64,000 bases of DNA from Caulobacter hibisci. Its GTDB lineage: Bacteria; Pseudomonadota; Alphaproteobacteria; Caulobacterales; Caulobacteraceae. The notes below the pieces were generated by a model. The model was not told where the DNA came from. It searched no databases and was given only the letters and a program-made list of their open reading frames with translations. Numbering within the stretch: the stretch's first letter is position 1; each line of letters opens with the position of its first letter. The position numbers and the translations under genes were made by a program. Below are positions 1 to 9,580 of this stretch, piece after piece. The stretch is taken from assembly GCF_016135805.1 (NCBI RefSeq), contig NZ_JADWOX010000007.1, positions 124,001 through 188,000 of the forward strand, written 5' to 3'.

Positions 1-481
1 ACATGCCCAGCATCATGAACCGCCAGCTCTCGCCATGGCTCATGGTGGCGTCGGCCGCGCCCTTGAACAGGTGCACGTCGGCGATCACGTCGTGCAGGAA
101 GGCGGTCGAATTGTCGGCGAACTCGGTCTCTGCGTTCTCGTCGGTGACCCGCAGATAGAGCAGGTTCAGCCGCTCCCAGGTCTCGGTTGTGATCTGGTCG
201 CGCACCTGGCGGGCGTTTTCGCGGGCCATGGTCAGGGACGACACCACCGAATTGGGATCTGCGCGGTCGAGCACCAGGGCGCGGGCGGCGTCATAGGGCG
301 AGACCTTGCCGGTCTCGCTGTCGCCGACGGCCGACAGGGCGATCCACACGGCCTGGACCCCGGAATCGGTCTGGTCGAGCGTGGCGTTCAGCATCACGCT
401 CGACAGGCGCGACAGGTGTTCGGCGCGCTCGATGTAGCGGCCCAGCCAGTAGAGGCTGTCGGCGACCCGAGCCAGCATCAT
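1..481 (-). CDS. alpha-E domain-containing protein (DUF403), partial
   Basis: About 160 N-terminal residues are present; the rest lies left of the window. The protein begins MMLARVADSLYWLGRYIERA, the characteristic start of alpha-E (DUF403) helical proteins. Their biochemical role is not established, but they are nearly always encoded beside a circularly permuted ATP-grasp protein and often a transglutaminase-like protease, suggesting a peptide-ligation system. That partner lies directly upstream here, and its TGA stop overlaps this ATG (ATGA), so the two are translationally coupled. Tandem ATGs at 481 and 478 make the exact start uncertain by one codon. Confidence 0.88.
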   Translation of the reverse strand, partial: MMLARVADSLYWLGRYIERAEHLSRLSSVMLNATLDQTDSGVQAVWIALSAVGDSETGKVSPYDAARALVLDRADPNSVVSSLTMARENARQVRDQITTETWERLNLLYLRVTDENAETEFADNSTAFLHDVIADVHLFKGAADATMSHGESWRFMMLGM

Positions 482-2016
482 TGACCGTTTCCCTTCTGGC
501 CGTTGCCGTTTCCGTTGTGGCCGTTCTCCTCGGCCAGCACCCAGGTGTCCTTGGAGCCGCCGCCCTGGCTGGAGTTCACGACCAGCGAGCCGCGCTTCAG
601 CGCGACGCGGGTGAGGGCGCCCGGCGTGACGATGGTCTTCTCGCCGCAGAGGATGAACGGGCGCAGGTCGACGTGGCGCGGTTCGATGCGGCCGTCGACC
701 AGGCAGGGCGCGGTCGACAGCTGGATGGTCGGCTGGGCGATGTAGTTGGCCGGATCGGCCTTCAGCGCCTCGGCGAACTCGGCGCGCTCCTGGGCCGAGG
801 CATGTGGTCCCACCAGCATGCCATAGCCGCCCGAGGCCCCCACGGCCTTGACCACCAGCTTGTCGAGATTGGCCAGCACGTGGCTGAGCTGGCTCTTCTC
901 GCGGCAGAGGTAGGTCTCGATATTGGGCAGGATTGGGTCCTCGCCCAAGTAGTAGCGGATGATGTCCGGCACGAAGGCGTAGACGGCCTTGTCGTCGGCG
1001 ACCCCCGTGCCCGGGGCGTTGCAGATCACCACGTTGCCGGCGCGATAGGCGTTGAACAGGCCAGCGGCCCCCAGCGACGAATCCCGACGGAAGGTGAGGG
1101 GGTCGATGAAGTCGTCGTCGACCCGGCGATAGATCACGTCCACCCGGCGCAGGCCGGTGGTGGTGCGCATGTAGACCATGTTGTCGTGGACCACGAGATC
1201 GCGGCCCTCGACCAGCGGCACGCCCATCAAGCGGGCCAGATAGGCGTGCTCGTAGTAGGCGCTGTTGTAGACGCCGGGGGTCAGCACCACGACCTGCGGG
1301 TCCGACCGCCAGTCGGCGCTCATGCTCTTCAGCGTCGCGAGCAGCAGGTCGGGATAGCGCTCGACTGGCCGCACGCCGGCCTCGCGATAGGTGCCCGGGA
1401 AGGTGCGCTTGGCCGCGTCGCGATTGGCCAGCATGTAGGACACGCCCGAGGGGACGCGCAGATTGTCCTCCAGCACGGCGAACTGACCGTCCTGGCCGCG
1501 GATCAGGTCGCTGCCGCAGACATTGGCGTACGACTTGTGCGGCACGTAGAGGTTCTGCATCTCGCGCCGGTACGAGGGCGCGCCCAGCACCAGGTCGCGG
1601 GGCACCACCCCGTCCATCAGGATCTGCTGCTCGCCGTAGATGTCGGCCAGGAACATGTTCAGCGCCTGCAGGCGCTGGGTCAGGCCTGATTCGATCTTGG
1701 CCCACTCGGCGGCCGGGATGATTCGCGGGAACAGGTCGGTCGGGATGATCCGCTCGGTGGCGCTGCCGGCCCCGTAGACGGTGAAGGTGATGCCCTGCAG
1801 CAGGAACGAGCGTTCCAGCGTCTTCTGCCGGTCGGCCAGGGCCGAGGCGCCCAGCGTCGCCATCCGGGTCTGCAACGGGGCGTAGTGGGCCCGCACGTCG
1901 CCGCCGGCGGCGAACATCTCGTCATAGGCCACGCCCGGCAGGTACGCCGCCCCCGTCATCGGCAGGGTCGGGGCCTCGTCCAGACTTTGTATTTTCGCCG
2001 CCACGCCGCTGTCCAC
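478..2016 (-). CDS. circularly permuted ATP-grasp type 2 protein (DUF404/DUF407)
   Basis: A 512-residue protein of the circularly permuted ATP-grasp family, predicted to form an amide or peptide bond using ATP; the physiological substrate is unknown. Diagnostic stretches are GAPSYRREMQNLYVPHKSYA near residue 145, VLEDNLRVPSGVSYMLANR near 181 and a glycine-rich VKAVGASGGYGM loop in the C-terminal half. The last 15 residues are an Asn/Gly-rich low-complexity tail. The start is GTG at 2016; no strong ribosome binding site decides between it and later starts. It is the first gene of a two-gene leftward unit with the alpha-E protein. Confidence 0.88.
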   Translation of the reverse strand: MDSGVAAKIQSLDEAPTLPMTGAAYLPGVAYDEMFAAGGDVRAHYAPLQTRMATLGASALADRQKTLERSFLLQGITFTVYGAGSATERIIPTDLFPRIIPAAEWAKIESGLTQRLQALNMFLADIYGEQQILMDGVVPRDLVLGAPSYRREMQNLYVPHKSYANVCGSDLIRGQDGQFAVLEDNLRVPSGVSYMLANRDAAKRTFPGTYREAGVRPVERYPDLLLATLKSMSADWRSDPQVVVLTPGVYNSAYYEHAYLARLMGVPLVEGRDLVVHDNMVYMRTTTGLRRVDVIYRRVDDDFIDPLTFRRDSSLGAAGLFNAYRAGNVVICNAPGTGVADDKAVYAFVPDIIRYYLGEDPILPNIETYLCREKSQLSHVLANLDKLVVKAVGASGGYGMLVGPHASAQERAEFAEALKADPANYIAQPTIQLSTAPCLVDGRIEPRHVDLRPFILCGEKTIVTPGALTRVALKRGSLVVNSSQGGGSKDTWVLAEENGHNGNGNGQKGNGQ

Positions 2017-2264
2017 GCTGTGTTGTCCGCATCTTGGGCCGTCGGGGAAACTCCGCCAGCCGATCGAATCCTAGAACGCCTCGGGACCGGCCGTGGCGGA
2101 TTTCGTGCTCCGCCCCGCCGATGCGCACGACTGCTCATCATTTGGGCGCCATTTGCCAGGGCTGAGAAGGCGCCATCGTTTGTCCTCGCCGCATTTCGCG
2201 GCGTGACAGGCGTGAAGCGCCCGACTACACGAGGCCAGGGGGCGCTCCGCGCGGGGACGAAGGC
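2017..2264. other. divergent intergenic region between ATP-grasp gene and tamA
   Basis: About 250 bases separate the leftward ATP-grasp gene from rightward tamA, so promoters for both must lie here. I see no convincing operator palindrome, RNA gene or small coding sequence with a good ribosome binding site. Confidence 0.6.
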
Positions 2265-4049
2265 TTGGTGCGTAAGACGACAGTCCTGGGCGTGGTCGCC
2301 GTGGTGGCGGCCTTGGCGTCCCAGGCGCGAGCGGACGAGCCTTCGGCGACCATCACGGGCGTCGAGGATCGCGCTCTGCGCGAGTCGATCCAGCGCGCCC
2401 TGACCGAGTCGGACGGTCCTCCGGGCAGCCGCTCCGAGGCGCGACGCCGCGCTCGCGACGCCGCCGACGACGCCGTCGCCGTCCTGCGCGCCGAGGGCTA
2501 CTACGCCTATGTCGTCGAGCCCGACGTCACCGAGGCCGATCCGCCGCGCGGCGTGGTCAAGGTCACGCCCGGGCCGCTGTTCGTCTTCGCCGATCCGCGT
2601 ATCGACTGGTCGGGCGAGCCGCCGGACGAGGGCGTGCGCGAAAGGGCCTTCTCGGTGCTGGGCCTGACCGAGGGCGCGGCCGGCCGCGCCGCCGAGGTGC
2701 TCGGGGCCGAGGGCCGCGCCGTCGCCCAGGTCCAGAAGTTGGGCTATGCCGACGCCATGGCCGATCCGCGCCAGGTGATCGTCGACCACGCCGACCACAC
2801 CGTCCGTCCGACCTTCGTCATCGCCTCGGGCGAGCTGGTGAAGGTCGACGGGGTGGAGCTGTCGACCAAGGGCCGCACCAACATCGTCTGGCTGCGGCGC
2901 CTGGCGCCGTGGACGGAAGGCGACGTCTACGATCCGGAAGACATCGCCGAGCTGGAGCGCCGGCTGCGCGACACTGGGGTCTACGACACCGTCTCGGTGG
3001 CCCTGGCCTCCAAGGACAAGGCCCTGCCCAGCGGCCTGCGTCCGATCCAGGTGACCCTGGCCGACCGCGCCTCGCGGACGCTAGAATTTGGCGCCGGCTA
3101 TTCGACCAGCGAAGGTCCCGGCGTCGACGTCAAATGGATCCGCTACAACCGCCTGCGCCGGGCCGACACCACGACGATCACCACCCAGGTGGCCAAGCTG
3201 GAAAAGAGCCTCGAGGGCTCGGTGGCCCTGCCGCACTGGGGCCGACCGCAGCAGACCCTGAAGCTGACCAGCAAGGTGTTCGGCGAAACCACCGACGCCT
3301 ATGACGAAACCGGCGCCACCTTCAGCGCCGACCTGACGCGGCGCCTGCAGGCCACGCGCTACCAGACCTACGGCCTGTCGCTGGACCTGTCGCAGACCAC
3401 CGAACTGACCACGGCCAGCGGCGGCACGGTCGGCCAGAGGCTGAACCTGGCCACCTTCACGGCCCTGACCGCCTATGCCTGGGATCATTCCGACAGCATC
3501 CTCGACCCCAAGAAGGGCTGGCGGGTCGAGGCGCGGGCGGAGCCGACGGCGATCACCGGCGACACCAGCCTCGTCTACATCCGCACCCAGGCCCAGGGCT
3601 CGGCTTATCTGCCGTTCGGGGACGACGCCAAGACCGTGCTGGCGGGCCGGGTGAAGCTGGGCGCCATGCTGGGCGGCACCATGCCCGAAGTCCCGGCCTC
3701 GCGGCGCTTCTATTCGGGCGGCGGCGGCTCTGTGCGCGGCTACGCCTACCAGGCCATCGGCCCGCGCCTGTCGGACAACACCCCCCAGGGTGGACTGTCG
3801 CTGTTCGAGGCCTCCCTCGAAGTGCGCCATCGCTTCACCGAGCGCTGGGGCGGGGTGTTCTTCCTCGACGCCGGCGCCGTGGGGATCGAGCCCACGCCCA
3901 GCGCCGACGATTTCAGCGCCGGGGTCGGCTTCGGCGTCCGCTACGACCTGGGCTTTGGCCCCATCCGCGCCGACTTTGCTGTGCCGCTGGAAAAGCGCAA
4001 GGGCGACCCGGCCTTCCAGATCTATCTCAGCATCGGGCAGAGCTTTTGA
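2265..4049 (+). CDS. tamA: autotransporter assembly factor TamA (BamA-family outer membrane protein)
   Basis: An outer-membrane protein of the Omp85 family that works with TamB in outer-membrane assembly or phospholipid transport. The N-terminus is a signal peptide (hydrophobic residues 7-18, likely cleavage after SQARA at 23). Residues 25-260 carry POTRA-like repeats, followed by a D15/surface-antigen beta-barrel. Near residue 480 is RFYSGGGGSVRGY, containing the conserved VRGY motif of the barrel lumen loop. The protein ends in phenylalanine (SIGQSF), the usual terminal residue of barrel proteins. Start is TTG at 2265 or the adjacent GTG at 2268. It overlaps tamB by four bases. Confidence 0.93.
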   Translation: MVRKTTVLGVVAVVAALASQARADEPSATITGVEDRALRESIQRALTESDGPPGSRSEARRRARDAADDAVAVLRAEGYYAYVVEPDVTEADPPRGVVKVTPGPLFVFADPRIDWSGEPPDEGVRERAFSVLGLTEGAAGRAAEVLGAEGRAVAQVQKLGYADAMADPRQVIVDHADHTVRPTFVIASGELVKVDGVELSTKGRTNIVWLRRLAPWTEGDVYDPEDIAELERRLRDTGVYDTVSVALASKDKALPSGLRPIQVTLADRASRTLEFGAGYSTSEGPGVDVKWIRYNRLRRADTTTITTQVAKLEKSLEGSVALPHWGRPQQTLKLTSKVFGETTDAYDETGATFSADLTRRLQATRYQTYGLSLDLSQTTELTTASGGTVGQRLNLATFTALTAYAWDHSDSILDPKKGWRVEARAEPTAITGDTSLVYIRTQAQGSAYLPFGDDAKTVLAGRVKLGAMLGGTMPEVPASRRFYSGGGGSVRGYAYQAIGPRLSDNTPQGGLSLFEASLEVRHRFTERWGGVFFLDAGAVGIEPTPSADDFSAGVGFGVRYDLGFGPIRADFAVPLEKRKGDPAFQIYLSIGQSF

Positions 4050-7000
4050 CCGACGCAGCCCCGCCGCCAGAGCCCGTCGAGCAGGTCGCAGAGGCCGCGG
4101 TCAAGGTCGCGCGCCGCATCGGCGGACCCGGCTGGCTGATCATCGTCTCGGTGACCCTGGTCGCCATCGTCGCCCTGTTCCTGGGCGTGGTGCGCTACGG
4201 CGTCATCACCCCGCAGGGCCGGGCCTTCCTGGAAGCCCGCACCAGCGGCCTCAAGCTCGGCCGCATCGGCACGCTGAAGATCGAGGGCCTGTCGGGCGAC
4301 ATCTGGCGTGACTTCGGCGTGCGCCGCCTGACCATCTCCGACGAGAAGGGCGTCTGGCTGGAGGGCGCCGACCTGCGGGTCGTCTGGCGTCCGCGCGAGC
4401 TGTGGTGGCGGCGCTTCCATGCCGACAACATCGAGGCGCGGCAGGTGACCCTGGTGCGCCGCCCGACGCTCGGGCCCAAGGGCAAATCCAGCGCCGCGCC
4501 GGTCTCGGTGGACCTCGACGCCTTCAAGCTGCGCCTGGTTTCCCGGCCGGCGTTCAGCAACGTCGCCGGTGATTTCGACGTCTCCGGGGCGTTCGAGATG
4601 GCGCGTCTGGGCGGACAGGCCGGACGGCTGTCGGCCGCCAGTCGCCTGCATCCGGGCGATCATCTGGACCTAGTCTTCGACCTGGGCCGCGACCAGACCC
4701 TGCTGCTGACCGCCACCGGCCGCGAAGCCAAGGGTGGGGCCCTGGCCGGCAGTCTCGGCCTGCCCGCCGACCGCACCTTCCAGCTCGACGCCAAGGCCAA
4801 CGGCACGACGCAGGCCGGCGCCTTCACGGTCCGCGCCCAGAGCGGCGACACCGTTCCGCTGCGGGCCGGCGGGGCTTGGACCGCCCAGGGCGGCTCGGCC
4901 AGCGGCCATGTCGACCTGTCGGCCTCCAGCCACACCGACCTCTATGAGCGGATGTTCGGCGCGACGGTCGATGTCGACCTGGTCGGCACGAAGGCCGGGG
5001 CCTCCACCGACCTGTCCCTGAAGCTGCGCGCCCCGAACCTCATCCTCGACGCCAAGGGCCTGGCCGACATCAGCCAGCGCCGCACCGCGCCCGAGGGGCT
5101 GACCTTCTCGGCGGCGGTCAAGGATCTGTCCAAGATCACCCCGATCCCGAAGATGGGCGCGGCCAAGGCCCAGGGCGTCTTCAAGCTCGGCGCCGACGGC
5201 TTCTCGGTCGAGGGGCCGGCCGACGTCGCCAATCTGGAGCTGTTCGGCTACCGCCTGGCGCGCGCCAAGGGGCCGGCCTTCGTCGGCTGGAAGAAGGGCG
5301 AGCTGACCATCCGCGCTTCGGCTTCGGGCGAGGGCGGGGCGGGCGAGGGACTGCTGGCGCCGCTGGGCCGCGCGCCCAAGGCCGAGTTCGAGGGGGCGCG
5401 GCTGAAGGACGGCCGCTTCCTGATCAAGCGCGCCAAGATCGTCGCTCCCAACCTGGTCGTCGACGGCAAGGGCGAGCGCGGCATCCTGGGCGGCCTGTCC
5501 TTCGACGGCTCGGCCAAGGTCGCGTCGCTGACGCCGGTCCGCCCAGGCATGAAGGGCGCGGCCGACATCAAGTGGTCGGCCAGCCAGGCCCACAACAAGC
5601 CCTGGAACTTCACCGCCGACGCCAGGGGAAGCGGCTTCGCCAGCGGCCTTGCCGAGCTCGACCGCCTGCTCGGCGCCGCGCCCAAGCTCAGCGCCCGCGC
5701 GGCCTGGGACAACGGCAAGCTGTCGGTGGCCGAGGCCAAGCTGGACGGCTCGGCCGCCCGCGCCAAGGCTTCCGGCGTCATGAACCCCGGCGGCGCCCTG
5801 GCCTTCAAGCTCGACTGGTCGGCCGAGGGACCGTTCGGCGCCGGCCCGGTCGAGGTCAGCGGCAAGGCCACGGGCGACGGCGCGATCACCGGCACGCTGG
5901 CCGCTCCACGCGCAGACCTGAAGGCCGCCTTCGACAGCATCGACCTGCCGCGCCTGCCGCTGAAGGACGCCAGGCTGGCCCTGACCTTCGCCAAGCGCCC
6001 CGACGGCGCCGACGGGACGGCCGACCTCCAGGCGACCAGCACCTACGGCCCCGCGCGCGGCAAGACCGCCTTCCGCTTCGCGCCCGGCGGCCTGGAGCTC
6101 TCCGACCTCGATATCGACGCCGGCGGGCTGAAGGCCCAGGGCGCGGCCTCCCTGCGCGACGGTCGCCCCGCGACCGCCGACCTGACCGTGGCCGTCGGCC
6201 CCGGCGCCTTCCTGGCCCAGGGCTCGGTGAAGGGCGCGGTCAAGCTGGTCGACGCCCCCGGCGGACCCAACGCCACGCTCGACCTCGTCGCCCAGGACGT
6301 CGCCGGCGGCGCCTGGAAGCTGCGCAACGCCACGATCAAGGCTTCAGGGCCGATGAGCCGCCTGCCGCTGACCCTCGACGCCCGCGGCGAGGCCCCTGCC
6401 GGTCGCTGGAACCTGGCCGGGACCGGCGTCCTCGCCCAGCAGGCCGAAGACTATCTGCTGACCCTCGACGCCAAGGGCCGCATGGCCCGCACCGAGATCT
6501 CGACCCGCGAGACGGCGCAAATCCGCTTCGGCGGGCCGCGCACGACCAGCCTGCTGCGGCTGAACGTCGGCGACGGACGGGCCGACCTGGATCTCGACAT
6601 CGGCGGCGACGTCGCCACGCTTCGCGGCGACCTGGTGGGCGTCAGCCTGACGGCGCTCAATCCCGATCTCGCCGGCCGCATCGACGCGCGGGTGTCGATG
6701 CGCGGCCAGGGCGAGGCGCTGGACGGCGAGCTGGACGCCAATCTCTCCGGCGCCCGCGAGCGCGGCGCCAAGGCCAACCAGTCCCTGGACGCCACCATCC
6801 ACGGCGACCTGCGCGACCGGGTGATGACCATCAAGGCCAGTGGCTCCAATCCCCAGGGCCTCAAGGCGGAAGCCGACCTGACCCTGCCGACCGAAGCCTC
6901 GGCCAAGCCGTTCCGCCTGGCCATCGACCGCCGCCGCGCGGTTCAGGGCCGGTTCCTGGCCCAGGGCGAGATCAAGCCGCTGTGGGACCTGCTGATCGGT

Positions 7001-8218
7001 CCCGAGCGCGGCCTGTCGGGCAAGATCGACGCCGAGGGAACGCTGGCGGGCACCCTGGCCGATCCACGGCTGATCGGCCGCGCCGCCCTGACCGGCGGCA
7101 AGTTCGAGGACGGGCAGTCCGGTCTTCGCCTGCAGGACGTGGCCATCACCCTGGCCCTTGCCGACAACGCCATCGACGTCAGCCAGGCCCAGGGTGCCGA
7201 CGGGCGCGGCGGCACGGTGTCGGGCCAGGGGCGGATCAGCCTGGCGCGCGACGGCGTCGGCAGCTTCCGCCTCGATATGAAGAACTTCCAGGTCATCGAC
7301 AACGAGCTGGCCAAGGCTTCGGCCACCGGCCAGACGACGATCAACCGCGACTCCGCCGGCAAGGTGAAGCTGACCGGGGCCCTGACCATCGACCGCGCCG
7401 ACGTCTCGGCCCAGTCCAAGACCCCGGCCGGCGTCGTCTCGATGGACGTCATCGAGCGCAATCGCCCGCAGGACCTGGTCCAGGGCGTCGAGGTCCGCCA
7501 GCGCAAGGCCGATTCCGGCATGGCCCTGGACGTCACGCTGAAAGCCCCGCGGCGGATCTTCGTCAAGGGCAGGGGGCTGGACGTCGAGCTGTCGCTGGAC
7601 GCCCATGTCGGCGGCACCACCGCCAGCCCGGTGCTGGACGGCGTCGCCCGGGTGGTGCGCGGCGAATACGACTTCGCCGGCAAGCGCTTCGAGTTCGACG
7701 ACGACGGCGTCGTGCGCCTGGCGACCCAGTTGGAGCGCATCCGTCTCGACCTGACCGCGACCCGCGAGGACGACGCCCTGACGGCGGTGATCAAGGTGGG
7801 GGGCACGGCCGCCAAGCCGGAAATCACCCTGACCTCGACGCCGGAACTGCCGCAGGACGAGGTGCTGTCGCAGGTGCTGTTCGGCGCCTCGGCGGCCCAG
7901 CTGTCGCCGATCGAGGCCGCCCAGCTCGCCTCCGCGCTCGCCTCGCTGGCCGGCGGCGGCGGCTTCGACGTCATCGGCAACCTGCGCAGCTTCGCGCGCC
8001 TGGATCGCCTGGCCTTCGCCGAGGGCACGACGGGCATGACCGTGGCCGGCGGCAAGTACGTGACCGACGACGTCTATGTGGAGATCATCGGCGGCGGCCG
8101 CGAAGGGCCGGCGGCCCAGGTCGAATGGCGCATCCGCCGGGCGCTGTCGCTGGTCTCGCGCCTGGGCGGCGACGGCGACGCCAAGCTTTCAGTGAAATGG
8201 CGAAAGAACTATAGGTAG
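4046..8218 (+). CDS. tamB: translocation/assembly module protein TamB (DUF490)
   Basis: A 1390-residue inner-membrane-anchored, periplasm-spanning partner of TamA; the family forms long beta-taco grooves that move lipids or help outer-membrane proteins insert. A single transmembrane helix lies at residues 30-49, followed by a very long repetitive beta-rich region. The conserved C-terminal DUF490 section starts around residue 1050 and ends in SVKWRKNYR. The TTG start overlaps the tamA stop (TTGA), so translation is coupled. Length and order (tamA then tamB) match the usual alphaproteobacterial arrangement. Confidence 0.93.
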   Translation: MTDAAPPPEPVEQVAEAAVKVARRIGGPGWLIIVSVTLVAIVALFLGVVRYGVITPQGRAFLEARTSGLKLGRIGTLKIEGLSGDIWRDFGVRRLTISDEKGVWLEGADLRVVWRPRELWWRRFHADNIEARQVTLVRRPTLGPKGKSSAAPVSVDLDAFKLRLVSRPAFSNVAGDFDVSGAFEMARLGGQAGRLSAASRLHPGDHLDLVFDLGRDQTLLLTATGREAKGGALAGSLGLPADRTFQLDAKANGTTQAGAFTVRAQSGDTVPLRAGGAWTAQGGSASGHVDLSASSHTDLYERMFGATVDVDLVGTKAGASTDLSLKLRAPNLILDAKGLADISQRRTAPEGLTFSAAVKDLSKITPIPKMGAAKAQGVFKLGADGFSVEGPADVANLELFGYRLARAKGPAFVGWKKGELTIRASASGEGGAGEGLLAPLGRAPKAEFEGARLKDGRFLIKRAKIVAPNLVVDGKGERGILGGLSFDGSAKVASLTPVRPGMKGAADIKWSASQAHNKPWNFTADARGSGFASGLAELDRLLGAAPKLSARAAWDNGKLSVAEAKLDGSAARAKASGVMNPGGALAFKLDWSAEGPFGAGPVEVSGKATGDGAITGTLAAPRADLKAAFDSIDLPRLPLKDARLALTFAKRPDGADGTADLQATSTYGPARGKTAFRFAPGGLELSDLDIDAGGLKAQGAASLRDGRPATADLTVAVGPGAFLAQGSVKGAVKLVDAPGGPNATLDLVAQDVAGGAWKLRNATIKASGPMSRLPLTLDARGEAPAGRWNLAGTGVLAQQAEDYLLTLDAKGRMARTEISTRETAQIRFGGPRTTSLLRLNVGDGRADLDLDIGGDVATLRGDLVGVSLTALNPDLAGRIDARVSMRGQGEALDGELDANLSGARERGAKANQSLDATIHGDLRDRVMTIKASGSNPQGLKAEADLTLPTEASAKPFRLAIDRRRAVQGRFLAQGEIKPLWDLLIGPERGLSGKIDAEGTLAGTLADPRLIGRAALTGGKFEDGQSGLRLQDVAITLALADNAIDVSQAQGADGRGGTVSGQGRISLARDGVGSFRLDMKNFQVIDNELAKASATGQTTINRDSAGKVKLTGALTIDRADVSAQSKTPAGVVSMDVIERNRPQDLVQGVEVRQRKADSGMALDVTLKAPRRIFVKGRGLDVELSLDAHVGGTTASPVLDGVARVVRGEYDFAGKRFEFDDDGVVRLATQLERIRLDLTATREDDALTAVIKVGGTAAKPEITLTSTPELPQDEVLSQVLFGASAAQLSPIEAAQLASALASLAGGGGFDVIGNLRSFARLDRLAFAEGTTGMTVAGGKYVTDDVYVEIIGGGREGPAAQVEWRIRRALSLVSRLGGDGDAKLSVKWRKNYR

Positions 8219-8317
8219 GGCAAGGCTGTTGCGCGGGCGCCCGGTTTCCCTCTTGGAGGAAAGCACGTTTTGCCCGCGGCCCTTGGACTAGGCTTGGCCA
8301 AGGGAGACATCGAATCC

Positions 8318-9580
8318 ATGCGGATCTACGACGAAGATCGGGCCGTGCTGGGGAGCCTGGCCGCCGACGGACCTCGGATGATCGACCGGGCCGTGGCCTG
8401 GTGCGCCATCAACTCGGGCAGCCGCCACCTCGCGGGCCTGGAGCGGCAAAGGCAGGTTCTGGTCGAGGCCTTCTCCATGCTGCCCGCCGCGCCTGCCGAA
8501 ATCCCGCTGACCGCCTCGCCGGAGATCGCCGCCGATGGCCGCCAGGTCGAGCAGACCCATCCGCCGGCCATCGCCTTGGTCGTGCGGCCCGAGGCGAAGG
8601 TCCAGGTCGTGCTGACCGGCCACTACGACACCGTCTATCCGGAGACCTCGGCGTTCCAGACCGTCAGCACCCGCGCCGACGGCGCCCTGCACGGTCCGGG
8701 CATCGCTGACATGAAGGGCGGGATCTCGGTGATGCTGGCGGCCCTGGAGGCCTTCGAGCGCCACCCGAAGGCGTCCAATCTCGGCTATCGCGTGCTGCTA
8801 TCGCCGGACGAGGAGATCGGCTCCATTGCCTCCGCCCCCGTCCTGGCCGACTTCGCGCGGCTGGGCCATGTGGGCCTGACCTATGAGCCGGCCCTGGCCG
8901 ACGGGGCGCTGGCCAGCGTCCGCAAGGGCTCGGGCAATTTTCACGTCGTGGTCCACGGCCGCGCCGCCCACGCCGGCCGCGACTTCGCCTCGGGCCGCAA
9001 CGCGGTGATGGAGGCCGCGCGCTTGGCCCAGGCCCTGCACGCCCTCAACGGCCGGCGCGAGGGCGTGACCCTCAACATCGCCAAGATCGACGGCGGTTCG
9101 CCGCTGAACATGGTGCCCGACATCGCCGTGCTGCGCTTCAACGTCCGCTTCCCCTCGGCCGCCGACGCCGCCTGGCTGGAGGGCGAGATCGCCGAGATCG
9201 TCGCCTCCACGAAAAGCGACGGCCTGCACGCCCACCTTCACGGGCGCATCACTCGCGGCGCCAAGCCGTTCAACGCCGCCCAGGAGAAGCTGTTCGGCGC
9301 GGTGAGGGACGTCGGCGCGCTGCTCGGCCAGGACATCGCCTGGAAGCCGTCCGGCGGCGTCTGCGAGGGCAACAACCTGTTCGCCTCGGGCCTGCCCAAT
9401 ATCGACAGCCTGGGCGTGCGCGGCGGCGACATCCACAGCGAGGCCGAGCACGCCTGGCCCGCCAGCTTCGTCGAGCGCGCCCAGCTCTCGGCCCTGACCC
9501 TGATCAATCTCGCCAGCGGTGACATCGACGCCCAGGCGATCCGCGCGGCCATGGCCGTCGCCGTACCGGAGACACTCTGA
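8318..9580 (+). CDS. M20 family zinc metallohydrolase, possible succinylglutamate desuccinylase substitute
   Basis: A 420-residue dinuclear-zinc hydrolase of the ArgE/DapE/carboxypeptidase G2 type. All expected metal and catalytic positions are visible: GHYDTV (His102, Asp104), GIADMKGG (Asp131), SPDEEIGS (Glu165/166), YEPAL (Glu190) and HSEAEHAW (His near 373). I chose the ATG at 8318 because AGGGAGA lies just upstream; an in-frame extension to 8270 lacks such a site. It abuts astA with no gap, and astE is missing from the operon. I infer, without proof, that it removes the succinyl group at the end of the AST pathway. Confidence 0.85.
   Translation: MRIYDEDRAVLGSLAADGPRMIDRAVAWCAINSGSRHLAGLERQRQVLVEAFSMLPAAPAEIPLTASPEIAADGRQVEQTHPPAIALVVRPEAKVQVVLTGHYDTVYPETSAFQTVSTRADGALHGPGIADMKGGISVMLAALEAFERHPKASNLGYRVLLSPDEEIGSIASAPVLADFARLGHVGLTYEPALADGALASVRKGSGNFHVVVHGRAAHAGRDFASGRNAVMEAARLAQALHALNGRREGVTLNIAKIDGGSPLNMVPDIAVLRFNVRFPSAADAAWLEGEIAEIVASTKSDGLHAHLHGRITRGAKPFNAAQEKLFGAVRDVGALLGQDIAWKPSGGVCEGNNLFASGLPNIDSLGVRGGDIHSEAEHAWPASFVERAQLSALTLINLASGDIDAQAIRAAMAVAVPETL

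Noticed and set aside
478-1689. Long rightward open frame across the ATP-grasp gene
   Set aside because: It is a mirror of the leftward coding sequence, rich in Val/Gly/His/Gln, with no family resemblance; such frames are common in high-GC DNA.
5572-8214. 880-codon open frame inside tamB in another frame
   Set aside because: Arg/Pro/Gly-rich translation typical of a shifted high-GC frame; tamB has the correct length and motifs.
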